Source of the DNA: Gemmatimonadota bacterium
Lineage (GTDB): Bacteria > JAAXHH01
NCBI GenBank assembly: GCA_009835325.1
Contig: VXWP01000013.1
Span: 1 to 51,350 of the forward strand
Reading direction: 5' to 3'
DNA: 51,350 bases
Shown piece by piece: positions 24,216 through 32,329 of this stretch. The position numbers were made by a program, and so were the translations under genes. The first letter of the stretch is position 1, and the number at the start of each line of letters is the position of its first letter. Below the pieces are notes generated by a model. The model did no database searches, was not told where the DNA came from, and saw only the letters and a program-made list of their open reading frames with translations.

Positions 24216-26551
24216 CCGACACCGCGACCACCTACAAAGAGCGGATGCCCGACGCGCTGGCCGACCGTTGCCGGGCGGCGCTGCGGGAAGGAGAGTCCGT
24301 CCGCATCGCGGCGGCGACCGACCTGACGGAAGACCTGCGGTTCGAGGAACGCTGGCTCCTCGTGACGGACCAGCGCCTGTTGCGGTTCGATTCGAACGGG
24401 GCAGGCACGGGAAACGGGGCAGGCACGGGGAACGGGGACGGGTCCATCGAATTGTCCGATGCCAAAAGCGCCGCCGTGGAAGAACTGGTCGGCTCGGGCC
24501 GGATCAACGTGGTGATCGGGAACGAAGAGGTCGAGGTCATCCGCTATACCCCGTCCCAGCGCGCCAAGTTCGCGCGGATCGCCCGGGGTATCGACCAGCT
24601 CATCAAGGAAGATCCGGTCGACATGCAGGGGGAGGTCGACAAGACCCGGTGCGACCGGTGCGGACGCCTCCTGCCCGAACCGAACGGGATTTGTTCGGCG
24701 TGCACCAACCGGCTCGCGATGATGCAGCGGATCGCCCGATACGCCCTGCCGTTCAAGGGCAAGCTCGCGCTGATGGTCTTCCTGTCGCTCCTGTTCACCC
24801 TGGCCGAACTCGGCCCGCCCTATATCATGGGGCGCATCATCGACGACGTGCTGGGCGTCCCGGCCGGCGGTGTTCCGGCCGGCGGCGTCCCTGCCGACGG
24901 TGTGGCCGGGGACCCGTTCGCGTTCCTCTACCTGCTCGTCGTCGCCTACGCGGTCATCCGACTCGTATCCTTCGTCCTGGAGATCTTCAAGGACCGCCTT
25001 TCCGTATGGCTCGGCGGCCGCGTGATCGTGTCCGTCCGCGAAGACCTGTACGAAAACCTCTCCCGCCTGAGCATGAAATTCTACAACAAGCGGCAGGTGG
25101 GATCCCTGATCTCGCGGGTCTCCAACGACACGGAAAGCATGATGTGGTTCCTGGTCGACGGCGTGCCCTATATCCTGACCAACCTCCTGCTCCTGGTGGG
25201 GATCCTGGTCCTGCTCTTCGTGACCAGCTGGCAACTGACGCTCATGGTGCTCATTCCCATACCTTTGCTCGTCATCGGCGGGGGGTATTTCTGGGTCCGG
25301 CTGATCCGGGCGTTCCGGACGAAATACTACCGCTGGGGCAAGCTGGTGGGCATGGCGGGCGAGATGCTTTCCTCGGTGCGCGTCGTAAAGACCTTCGTCC
25401 AGGAAAAGCGGGAGATGCGCCGGTTCAGAAGCAGCAACGAAGGGGTCTTCCGGGGCGATTACGAGAGCGAAAAGGAAGCGGCCGTTTTCTTCAGCACGGT
25501 CAGCATGCTGACGTCGTCCGGAATGATCCTGGTCTGGTACTACGGGGGAATCGCCGTCATTGACGACACCTTCACCACCGGCGCCCTCATCATGTTCATC
25601 GCCTACCTCTGGATGCTGTACGAACCCCTTCGGTGGTTCGGCGAGCTGAACACCTGGTCGAGCCGGGCCATGAGCGGTGCGGAGAAGGTCTTCGAAATCG
25701 TCGACACCCCCGCGGAAACCGAGGACCGGGACGACCCGGTCGAGATGAAGGACATGAAGGGCGAGGTGGAATTCGAAGACGTGACCTTCGCCTACGAGGC
25801 GGGCAAGCCCGTTCTCCACGACATCAGCCTCCACGTGCAGCCCGGCGAGATGATCGGGCTGGTGGGCAAGTCCGGGTCGGGCAAGACGACGATGACCAAC
25901 CTGCTCTGCCGGTTCTACGATATCGACGACGGCAACCTGGAGATCGACGGCGTACCGATCCGGGACATCGGCCTGGAAGACCTGCGAAGGCAGATCGGCG
26001 TCGTGCTGCAGGACTCCTATTTCTTCAGCGGATCCATCGCGGAGAACATCCGGTACAGCAGTCCGGACGCCTCGATCGATCAGATCATGCGGGCGGCGCG
26101 GACGGCGAACGCCCACGATTTCATCTGCGCGAAGCCCGACGGATACGACACGCAGATCGGCGAGAACGGCAAGGAACTGTCGGGTGGCGAAAAGCAGCGG
26201 ATCGCCATCGCGCGGGCCATCATCCACGATCCACGCATCCTGGTCCTGGACGAGGCCACTTCGTCGGTGGACACCCACACGGAGAAGCTCATCCAGGAGG
26301 CCATCGCCAACCTCGTGAAGGGCCGGACGACTTTCGCCATCGCCCACCGGCTTTCGACCCTCCGCCGGGCGGACCGGCTGGTGGTACTGGACGCGGGAAA
26401 GATCGTGGAGACGGGCACCCATGAGGAACTGCTGGACATGAAGGGCCATTTCTACCGCATGGTCGAAACGCAGCGGGCGAGCACCGCGGTCATGGCCGTG
26501 GGCGGGGGCAAGGCCGACCCGAACCGCGGCGCCAACGGACATAGTTCTTAA
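24212..26551 (+). CDS. ABC exporter half-transporter with N-terminal PH-like domain and zinc ribbon (2)
   Basis: Second half-transporter (779 aa), same architecture as its partner: PH-like domain (about 1-130, RWLLVTDQRLLRFD and EVEVIRYTPSQ), zinc ribbon Cys147, 150, 161, 164, membrane domain (about 170-470) and ATPase with Walker A GKSGSGKTT (about 552), LSGGEKQR (about 655), Walker B ILVLDEATSSVD and AHRLSTL. Both members of the pair keep canonical ATPase motifs, so neither site looks degenerate. Unlike its partner it carries two tandem expansions: an 18-bp unit twice in the PH-like loop (24398-24433, GAGTGN) and a 15-bp unit three times after the first membrane helix (24857-24901, VPAGG). 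Translationally coupled to the first gene by an ATGA overlap. Transported substrate unknown. Confidence 0.88.
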   Translation: MTDTATTYKERMPDALADRCRAALREGESVRIAAATDLTEDLRFEERWLLVTDQRLLRFDSNGAGTGNGAGTGNGDGSIELSDAKSAAVEELVGSGRINVVIGNEEVEVIRYTPSQRAKFARIARGIDQLIKEDPVDMQGEVDKTRCDRCGRLLPEPNGICSACTNRLAMMQRIARYALPFKGKLALMVFLSLLFTLAELGPPYIMGRIIDDVLGVPAGGVPAGGVPADGVAGDPFAFLYLLVVAYAVIRLVSFVLEIFKDRLSVWLGGRVIVSVREDLYENLSRLSMKFYNKRQVGSLISRVSNDTESMMWFLVDGVPYILTNLLLLVGILVLLFVTSWQLTLMVLIPIPLLVIGGGYFWVRLIRAFRTKYYRWGKLVGMAGEMLSSVRVVKTFVQEKREMRRFRSSNEGVFRGDYESEKEAAVFFSTVSMLTSSGMILVWYYGGIAVIDDTFTTGALIMFIAYLWMLYEPLRWFGELNTWSSRAMSGAEKVFEIVDTPAETEDRDDPVEMKDMKGEVEFEDVTFAYEAGKPVLHDISLHVQPGEMIGLVGKSGSGKTTMTNLLCRFYDIDDGNLEIDGVPIRDIGLEDLRRQIGVVLQDSYFFSGSIAENIRYSSPDASIDQIMRAARTANAHDFICAKPDGYDTQIGENGKELSGGEKQRIAIARAIIHDPRILVLDEATSSVDTHTEKLIQEAIANLVKGRTTFAIAHRLSTLRRADRLVVLDAGKIVETGTHEELLDMKGHFYRMVETQRASTAVMAVGGGKADPNRGANGHSS

Positions 26552-26565
26552 GCGGGGAGATCGAG

Positions 26566-27114
26566 ATGCCGGATGAACCTGGCGTAGACGCGCCGGACAC
26601 CTTTGAATTCGAGACGGGGATCGAGAACGCCCCCGTCGAACCCTACCAGGCGAGCGAGATCCGGGTCTTCCGGGCGCCGAAGAACACCGTGCGCATGACG
26701 GTCCGCGACGAGCGGTCCTACATCCGCGTCCGGCCGGTCAACGCCTCCCCCATGGCTCACTCGGACCGGTACGTGTCGCTCCTGGACATCAAGAACGAGG
26801 AAGTGGCCTTCATCAAGGACCTGAACGACCTGGACGAAGATTCCCGAAAGGTCATCGAGGAAGAGCTGGCCCACCGGTACCTGCGGGCGACGATCGAGCG
26901 GGTGAACTCCATACAGATGGAATACGGCGTCACCTACTGGGACGTCATGACCGACCGGGGCAAGCGAGAGTTCGTCATCCGCGGCCACGAGAACACCCAC
27001 TGGGCGTCGGATTCGCGGCTCTTGCTCACCGACGTCGACGGCAACCGGTTCGAGGTGGTGGACTACACCCGCCTGGATGCCCACAGCATCCAGTTGATCG
27101 AGACCAACGTGTGA
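26566..27114 (+). CDS. DUF1854 family protein
   Basis: A 182-residue cytoplasmic protein. After an acidic N-terminus of about 35 residues, the rest matches the DUF1854 pattern: VRPVNASPMAHSDRYVSLLD, FIKDLNDLDEDSRKVIEEEL, HRYLRATIERV, YWDVMTDRGKREFVIRG and the C-terminal LLLTDVDGNRFEVVDYTRLD. It follows the second ABC gene by 14 bases with a GGGGAG ribosome site, so it is surely co-expressed. From memory, DUF1854 genes recur next to ABC exporters of this type. A role as accessory factor of the transporter is inferred from linkage only; the biochemical function is unknown. Confidence 0.85.
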   Translation: MPDEPGVDAPDTFEFETGIENAPVEPYQASEIRVFRAPKNTVRMTVRDERSYIRVRPVNASPMAHSDRYVSLLDIKNEEVAFIKDLNDLDEDSRKVIEEELAHRYLRATIERVNSIQMEYGVTYWDVMTDRGKREFVIRGHENTHWASDSRLLLTDVDGNRFEVVDYTRLDAHSIQLIETNV

Positions 27115-27127
27115 CGGAAGGAAGATC

Positions 27128-27967
27128 ATGGCGCGACGGACGGCGCAGGATAAGTACGACCAGCTGCTGCGGGACGGCTTCTGCGTAGTCGAGGGGGTGC
27201 TGAAGCCCGAAATGCTGGAACGTGTGCGGACCGTTTCCGACCGGCTTCTCGACGCCCAGCCCCCGTCCCACTTCGTGGAGCAGAAGTCCACGGGCAGCAT
27301 GATCAGCGTCTTCGACGACGTGTTCTTCGCCGAACTGGTCTCGTATCCTCCGGCGCTCGCCGCGCTCGCCGATCTCGGGTTCGACCGGCCCAGCTGGTAC
27401 TCCGGGTACGTCATCAGCAAGCCGCCCCGCAGCCCGGCGCTGTTCTGGCACCAGGACTGGTGGGGGTGGGACGATCCCTGCAGCTACGAGCCGCCGCCGC
27501 AGCAGGTCTTCCTGATGTACTACCTGGTCGATACCGACCGGCACAACGGCTGCCTCCGCGTGATCGCCGGATCCCACCTGAACCGCCATCCCCTTCACCA
27601 GTATGTCGAGGAGGCGCACACGGGCGACCTGCGGGCCATGGCTGACCCCGATCACCCGGCCTACCAGCCCGCCGCGAACGAGGTGGACGTGCCGGTCCGG
27701 GCCGGCGACCTGGTCATCGGGGATTCCCGGCTGCTGCACGCGGCTCACGGGAACAAGAGCGACCAGCGGCGCACGGTGATCACCCTGTGGTACATTCCCC
27801 TGTATCACCAGCTGCCCGGTCGCATCCAGGCCTACCTGGCGCGCCATCCCCGGCCGGATACGTGGACGGACGCGACCCGGGGTGCGCTGAAGCCGCTGAC
27901 TGCGATATACGAAGGCGAAGCGGAACCCATCGCGCGGAACCGCGTGCCCGGGCAGGCGCTGAAGTAG
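27128..27967 (+). CDS. Phytanoyl-CoA dioxygenase (PhyH) family protein 2
   Basis: A 279-residue Fe(II)/2-oxoglutarate oxygenase. The facial triad is WHQD (His108, Asp110) with a distal His in RLLHAAHGNKSDQRRT (His204 or 207), followed by the oxoglutarate-binding Arg of the same segment. QVFLMYYLVDTDRHNGCLRVIAGSH is the typical PhyH core strand set. Only 13 bases follow the DUF1854 stop, with GGAAG before the ATG, and 9 bases separate it from the GH32 gene, so it is probably in the same transcript. Low similarity to the other two PhyH proteins in the window suggests different substrates; none can be named. Confidence 0.87.
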   Translation: MARRTAQDKYDQLLRDGFCVVEGVLKPEMLERVRTVSDRLLDAQPPSHFVEQKSTGSMISVFDDVFFAELVSYPPALAALADLGFDRPSWYSGYVISKPPRSPALFWHQDWWGWDDPCSYEPPPQQVFLMYYLVDTDRHNGCLRVIAGSHLNRHPLHQYVEEAHTGDLRAMADPDHPAYQPAANEVDVPVRAGDLVIGDSRLLHAAHGNKSDQRRTVITLWYIPLYHQLPGRIQAYLARHPRPDTWTDATRGALKPLTAIYEGEAEPIARNRVPGQALK

Positions 27968-27976
27968 CGGATCGCA

Positions 27977-29446
27977 ATGACCAACGATACCCTCTACCAG
28001 GAAGCCCTCCGCCCCCAATTCCACTTCACGGCGCAAAAACACTGGATCAACGATCCGAACGGTCTGGTGTATTTCGACGGGGAGTACCACCTCTACTTCC
28101 AGCATACGCCAGGCAGCATGGTGCACGGCCGCACGACCTGGGGCCACGCGGTCAGCACGGACCTGGTGCACTGGAAGCAGCTTCACACCGCCGCGCTGGA
28201 CGTGGACGAAACGGGCTGGATGTGGTCGGGGTCCGCGGCGGTGGATCATCATAACACCGGCGGGTTCAGGGACGGAGACGCGCCGCCGCTGATCGCCTTC
28301 TACACGGCGGGCGGCGAACGAGTGTTCCCTGATCGCCGGTGTATACAATGTATAGCCCACAGCAATGATCGGGGCCGGACGTGGACGAAGTACGCGGGCA
28401 ATCCGGTCATCGGCCATATCCGCGCGGAGAACCGGGATCCGAAAGTGGTCTGGCACGAACCGACTTCGCGGTGGATCATGACGCTGTTCATAGATGACAA
28501 CGACTATGCCCTGTTCGCGTCCCCGGACCTGAAGTCGTGGACGCACCTGCAGGACCTGACCCTGCCCGGCGTGTCCGAATGTCCCGATTTCTTCGAACTG
28601 CCGGTGGATGGGGACCCTTCGAATACGCGGTGGGTTTTCTGGGGCGCGAGCGGCGGCTACCTGCTGGGAAGGTTCGACGGACGCGAGTTCACGCCCGAGA
28701 CGGATGTCCTGCAGGCGGAGCAGGGCGCCAACGGTTACGCCGCCCAGACGTGGAGCGACATCCCCGAGGAGGACGGCAGGCGGATCCAGATCTCGTGGAT
28801 GCGGGGCGGCCGGTACCCGGCCATGCCCTTCAACCAGCAGATGTCCTTCCCCGTGGAACTGACGCTCAGGACGTTGCCGGACGGGATCCGGCTGTGCAGG
28901 GAGCCGGTGCGGGAAATCGAGCTGCTGCATACCGGGACGCACACCTGGCCTGTCGGCGACCTGGCGGTATTGGCGGCCGAACAGTTCCATCAGCGGTTCG
29001 AATCGGGAGCGATCAGCAGCTACGCAGTCACGGACCTGCGCGAGGCCGAAAGCCGGCTAGTCCTGGCAGACGAGGGCGACCTGTTCGACGTGCGGATGGA
29101 GGTTGAGGTGGAAGCCCAGGCCGGAGGGTTTTCCGTCGAAGTCCAGGGCCATTCCTTGGAATACGATGCGGAAGCGGGGACGTTGTCCTGTATGGGACGA
29201 ACCGCGCCGCTGCGTACCATCGACGGTCGCGTCAGCCTCCAGTTGCTGATCGACCGGACCTCGCTGGAGATCTTCGGCAACCGGGGCGAAGTGTCCATGT
29301 CCTTCTGCTTCCTGCCGGCCGCGACCAATCACCGGCTGGCCTTAAAGGCGAACCGTGGAAGCGTGCACGATGAAAGTGTGCACGGCGGCGTCCGCATCGT
29401 ATCACTCGTAGTTCACGAACTTCGGTCCGCGTGGGAAACGGGTTGA
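27977..29446 (+). CDS. Glycoside hydrolase family 32 (beta-fructosidase)
   Basis: A 489-residue GH32 enzyme acting on beta-fructosides such as sucrose, levan or inulin-type oligosaccharides. The family signature is present: HWINDPNG with nucleophile Asp26, the transition-state motif RDPKV (about 152-156) and the acid/base Glu in SECPDFFELP (about 200). The N-terminal five-bladed propeller (about 15-310) is followed by the C-terminal beta-sandwich (about 330-489, with TSLEIFGNRGEVSMS). There is no signal peptide, so it works in the cytoplasm on imported sugars. It lies 9 bases after the PhyH gene and 7 before the desulfhydrase-like gene. Exact specificity (invertase or fructanase) cannot be read from the sequence. 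Confidence 0.92.
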   Translation: MTNDTLYQEALRPQFHFTAQKHWINDPNGLVYFDGEYHLYFQHTPGSMVHGRTTWGHAVSTDLVHWKQLHTAALDVDETGWMWSGSAAVDHHNTGGFRDGDAPPLIAFYTAGGERVFPDRRCIQCIAHSNDRGRTWTKYAGNPVIGHIRAENRDPKVVWHEPTSRWIMTLFIDDNDYALFASPDLKSWTHLQDLTLPGVSECPDFFELPVDGDPSNTRWVFWGASGGYLLGRFDGREFTPETDVLQAEQGANGYAAQTWSDIPEEDGRRIQISWMRGGRYPAMPFNQQMSFPVELTLRTLPDGIRLCREPVREIELLHTGTHTWPVGDLAVLAAEQFHQRFESGAISSYAVTDLREAESRLVLADEGDLFDVRMEVEVEAQAGGFSVEVQGHSLEYDAEAGTLSCMGRTAPLRTIDGRVSLQLLIDRTSLEIFGNRGEVSMSFCFLPAATNHRLALKANRGSVHDESVHGGVRIVSLVVHELRSAWETG

Positions 29447-29453
29447 TCCCATC

Positions 29454-30509
29454 ATGAACAGCCCGCTCACCAAAGCCATCGAGAAGTTCCCCCGGGTCCG
29501 GCTGGGCTACGCCCCGACGCCGCTGGACGCCGCTCCGCGTCTGGGTGCGGCCCTCGGCATCGAGCTGTGGATCAAACGGGACGACTGCACAGGGCTGGCC
29601 ATGGGCGGCAACAAGGTCCGACAGCTCGAATTCCCCCTGGGCGAGGCGCAGTACCGGGATGCCGACACCCTGTTGATCACGAGCGCGGTGCAGTCGAACT
29701 ACGTCCGCGTGGCCGCTGCAGCCGGACGCCAGCTCGGCATGGAGACCCACATTCAGATGGAAGAGCGCGTACCGGACGTGGACGCCCTCTATAGGTCATC
29801 CGGCAACGTGCTGCTCGACCGGCTCTTCGGCGCGACGCTGCATACCTTCCCGGTCGGCGACAACGAGCCCGCGGCGGACGCGTCGCTGGACCTGCTTGCC
29901 CAAATGCTTGCGGAAGAAGGCCGCAGGCCCTACGTGATCCATCTCGCCCCCGCCTATCCGCCGCTCGGTGCGCTCGGTTACGTGCTCGCGGCCGAGGAGA
30001 CCCTGGCGCAGGCCCGCGACCTCGACCTCGATTTCGACGCCGTGATCTGTCCCACGGGCAGCGCACTTACACACGCGGGGCTTCTGGTAGGCTTCCGGGC
30101 CCTGGGCAAGAAGGTGCCTGTATTCGGGATTTGCGTGCGGCGCGACACCGGCAGCCAGGTGGCACGTGTAAGCAAAGTAGCGGAGCAACTGGCTTCGATG
30201 ATCGACCGTCCAGAGGTGTTCGACGCGGACGACATTATGGCGTTCGACGGCGTCCTGGCGCCCGGTTACGGCCGGATTAACGACGCGGTGAGCGAGGCGA
30301 TCGCCCTGGCGGCCCGCCAGGAGGGGCTGCTCCTCGACCCGGTCTACACGGGCAAGACGATGGCGGGATTGATCGACCACGTGCGATCCGGCGTGATCCC
30401 GGCCGGCAGCCGCGTGCTGTTCGTCCATACGGGTGGACTGCCGGCCCTGTTTGCCTACGGAGACAAGCTGGGGAGCTGGCTGTCGGATGTGCCGTGGGGG
30501 GAAGGGTAA
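29454..30509 (+). CDS. PLP-dependent D-cysteine desulfhydrase / ACC deaminase family protein
   Basis: A 351-residue fold-type II PLP enzyme. The PLP lysine is in MGGNKVRQLEF (Lys54), preceded by WIKRDDCTG. Further family blocks are TSAVQSNYVR, ALGYVLAAEE, GSALTHAGLLVG, APGYGRIND and DPVYTGKAMAG-like LLDPVYTGKTMAGLI, ending with LFVHTGGLPALFAY. Layout matches D-cysteine desulfhydrase (DcyD) better than ACC deaminase; a Tyr (SNYVR) replaces the usual His of the SNHVR motif, so the substrate may differ. It would release pyruvate, ammonia and sulfide from D-cysteine or a similar amino acid. Last gene of the tight plus-strand run. Confidence 0.85.
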   Translation: MNSPLTKAIEKFPRVRLGYAPTPLDAAPRLGAALGIELWIKRDDCTGLAMGGNKVRQLEFPLGEAQYRDADTLLITSAVQSNYVRVAAAAGRQLGMETHIQMEERVPDVDALYRSSGNVLLDRLFGATLHTFPVGDNEPAADASLDLLAQMLAEEGRRPYVIHLAPAYPPLGALGYVLAAEETLAQARDLDLDFDAVICPTGSALTHAGLLVGFRALGKKVPVFGICVRRDTGSQVARVSKVAEQLASMIDRPEVFDADDIMAFDGVLAPGYGRINDAVSEAIALAARQEGLLLDPVYTGKTMAGLIDHVRSGVIPAGSRVLFVHTGGLPALFAYGDKLGSWLSDVPWGEG

Positions 30510-30541
30510 GATTTCCGACTCAAGTTTCCGGTCATATTACA

Positions 30542-30565
30542 ACTGTATTCAGTCGTATATACAGT
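30542..30565. promoter_or_regulatory. ACTGTAT/ATACAGT inverted repeat upstream of higBA
   Basis: ACTGTAT (30542-30548) and ATACAGT (30559-30565) form a perfect 7-bp inverted repeat with a 10-bp spacer, just upstream of the predicted higBA promoter. It could be an operator or a weak terminator for the preceding operon; no T-run follows. Confidence 0.4.
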
Positions 30566-30588
30566 AGTTGGGAAGGTTAAACTTCAAC

Positions 30589-30617
30589 TTGTCAGATATT
30601 GATGAAATTGTTATCCT
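30589..30617 (+). promoter_or_regulatory. Candidate promoter of higBA
   Basis: TTGTCA (30589-30594), 17-bp spacer, TATCCT (30612-30617): five and four of six matches to the sigma-70 consensus. It would leave an unusually long leader of about 128 bases before higB. Confidence 0.4.
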
Positions 30618-30752
30618 ACCAGCAGATTGGTATTGGATTTTAAAGCTGACCCGATGTGTTGGAAAAGCGAAGCATCCCTGTGAGGCCTTGGTCGCTGTCC
30701 GGCAGGATTATCGTTGTTTATAGAGAAAACTCGCAGCCCATTACAGTGAAAC

Positions 30753-31028
30753 ATGAGAATCAGGCACAAGGGTCTGCGAGCACTTCATGAGTGGGACAAC
30801 GCCACGCGTGGGCTGCCTACTGAACTGGTGCCACGGCTCCGACGCATCCTGTTTCGGCTGCAAGAGGCGACGCATCCGCGTGACGCCGACGCACCGGGCT
30901 TCCGGCTGCATCCCCTGAAGGGTGACCGTGCGGGCCAGTGGAGCGTCCGAGTTTCAGGTAACTGGCGGGTAGTGTTTCGGTTTGAGGACGGTGAAGTCGT
31001 GGATGTAGACCTGGTCGACTATCATTGA
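30753..31028 (+). CDS. higB: HigB-type toxin (RelE superfamily mRNA interferase)
   Basis: A 91-residue RelE-fold toxin of the HigB (plasmid maintenance killer) group, expected to cleave mRNA on the ribosome. It shows RHKGLRALHEW at the N-terminus and the diagnostic C-terminal block GFRLHPLKGDRAGQWSVRV followed by NWRVVFRFEDGEVVDVDLVDYH. The ATG at 30753 is the first possible start, since an in-frame stop lies two codons upstream. As usual for HigBA, the toxin precedes the antitoxin, here by 18 bases. It may have been acquired horizontally, as such modules often are. Confidence 0.93.
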   Translation: MRIRHKGLRALHEWDNATRGLPTELVPRLRRILFRLQEATHPRDADAPGFRLHPLKGDRAGQWSVRVSGNWRVVFRFEDGEVVDVDLVDYH

Positions 31029-31046
31029 CAAGGGAGAGTGACGATC

Positions 31047-31361
31047 ATGCGCGATGTTGATAGCGATCGCGTTGGCCCGATGCTGAATCCGCCGCACTTG
31101 GGCGAACTGATCCGCGAGAGCATGGACGATGTGGGTTGGAACGTAACAGAGACGGCCACTCGGCTCGGTTGTGAGAGAGGGACGCTGTCGCGTCTTCTGA
31201 ACGGTAAAGCGAGGATATCCGCCAAATTGGCACTGGCGCTGGAAGACATAGGCTGGAGTACTGCCGATCATTGGATGCGGTTACAGGCGAGCTACGAGCT
31301 TGCGCAGGCGCGCCGTGATCGCGCCTCTGCCCAACGGCGCGCGGGTGCAATACACGTATGA
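31047..31361 (+). CDS. higA: HigA-type antitoxin (XRE family)
   Basis: A 104-residue antitoxin with an HTH domain of the HigA type: HLGELIRESMDDVGWNVTE, TATRLGCERGTLSRLLNGKARIS (helix-turn-helix, about residues 30-60) and LALALEDIGWSTADHWMRLQASYEL. It neutralises HigB and normally represses its own operon. The ATG at 31047 is preferred over a GTG three codons earlier because AAGGGAGAG sits at the proper distance from the ATG. The C-terminal tail QARRDRASAQRRAG is basic. Confidence 0.92.
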   Translation: MRDVDSDRVGPMLNPPHLGELIRESMDDVGWNVTETATRLGCERGTLSRLLNGKARISAKLALALEDIGWSTADHWMRLQASYELAQARRDRASAQRRAGAIHV

Positions 31362-31554
31362 TTTGTTGCTGTGTTTGTGTTATGGGTCGGACCAAAGATT
31401 GATGCCTGCACGATTACGTTTTCCACTTATTGCTATGTGGATTGAAATCCCGCCGGTCTGAAAACAGCACTTACCCCCCCGATCTCTTCGTTTCGTAACG
31501 ATTTCTCGACAACCTCGCTGGTCATGTCAGACAGACTAGCGACGTATTGCCGAC

Positions 31555-32292
31555 TCACCCAAACGCCGCGGCAAACTTCCGCGAGCGCGTGTTGAGCAGG
31601 CTGTAGAACCCGCGCACTTCAGGATCGGGGTGGTCGCGCCAGAGGCCCGTGGGGATGGTGGTGAACTGGCTGAGGATGGGTCCGTCGCGATGGCCGTAGT
31701 AAACCTGGACGGACTTGCGTTCGTGGGTAGTTTTCCTCACGGTGGCAGCGTGGACCGCGGACAGGTTGAAGAGGATGACCGTGCCGGCCGGTCCGTGCAG
31801 GTGGACCCCGCCGCGCACTTTGACCTGTTCCTCGATGTCCAGTATGGGGCCGTCGCAGGGTTCAGGCGAGATCGAAAAGCAGTGCGTTTCCTCGCTTACG
31901 TCGGACAGGTATAGCATCATGTGGAGGTAGCCGCACCGGTAGGGCCGGTCGGTCATGTGCCGCCGGTCACGGTGCCAGACCTCCACCGGGTCGCCCTCGT
32001 GCGGCGCCATGTGGCGCAGGCAGGCCTCCGCGAGGCAACTGGGACCTTCGAAGATGGTCTCGATCGGGTCGATGAGCGCGGGATGGCGAATGAGCCCGTC
32101 GAATTCCGGGGAGGAGATGAGCGGCTCGCAGTTCACGCTCTGGTGGCCATCGAAGGCGATGGGCCGCCAGAAATACCCCGTCTCCGAACGGTCGCGGTCG
32201 TACAGTTCGATGTAGCGGCTCAGCTCTTCCTCGGTAAAGAGCTGGCCGAGACTTACGTAGCCGTTTTGCTTGAAGAATTCGAGATCGACCAT
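31555..32292 (-). CDS. Phytanoyl-CoA dioxygenase (PhyH) family protein 3
   Basis: A 245-residue member of the Fe(II)/2-oxoglutarate PhyH superfamily. Iron ligands are WHRD (His107, Asp109) and the His in NLSAVHAATVR (His181), with the Arg in THERKSVQVYYG (about 192) for 2-oxoglutarate. The N-terminal FFKQNGYVSLGQLFTEEEL is a typical PhyH opening. It starts 37 bases after the aminotransferase gene on the same strand, so it is probably the last gene of an aldolase, aminotransferase and dioxygenase transcript. It faces higA across a 193-base gap in which I recognise no gene. Substrate unknown. Confidence 0.86.
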   Translation of the reverse strand: MVDLEFFKQNGYVSLGQLFTEEELSRYIELYDRDRSETGYFWRPIAFDGHQSVNCEPLISSPEFDGLIRHPALIDPIETIFEGPSCLAEACLRHMAPHEGDPVEVWHRDRRHMTDRPYRCGYLHMMLYLSDVSEETHCFSISPEPCDGPILDIEEQVKVRGGVHLHGPAGTVILFNLSAVHAATVRKTTHERKSVQVYYGHRDGPILSQFTTIPTGLWRDHPDPEVRGFYSLLNTRSRKFAAAFG

Positions 32293-32329
32293 GGTTGGAG
32301 CGTCCTCCTCCTCCTGCCCAGCCCGCAGC

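Noticed and set aside
24164-26542. Long minus-strand open frame opposite the second ABC gene
   Set aside because: Same antisense effect; the plus-strand frame has all ABC motifs in order.
31362-31554. Possible decayed gene between higA and PhyH 3
   Set aside because: Short minus-strand frames (about 17 codons from a Met before TSEVVEKS) have protein-like composition, but there is no continuous frame or recognised family.
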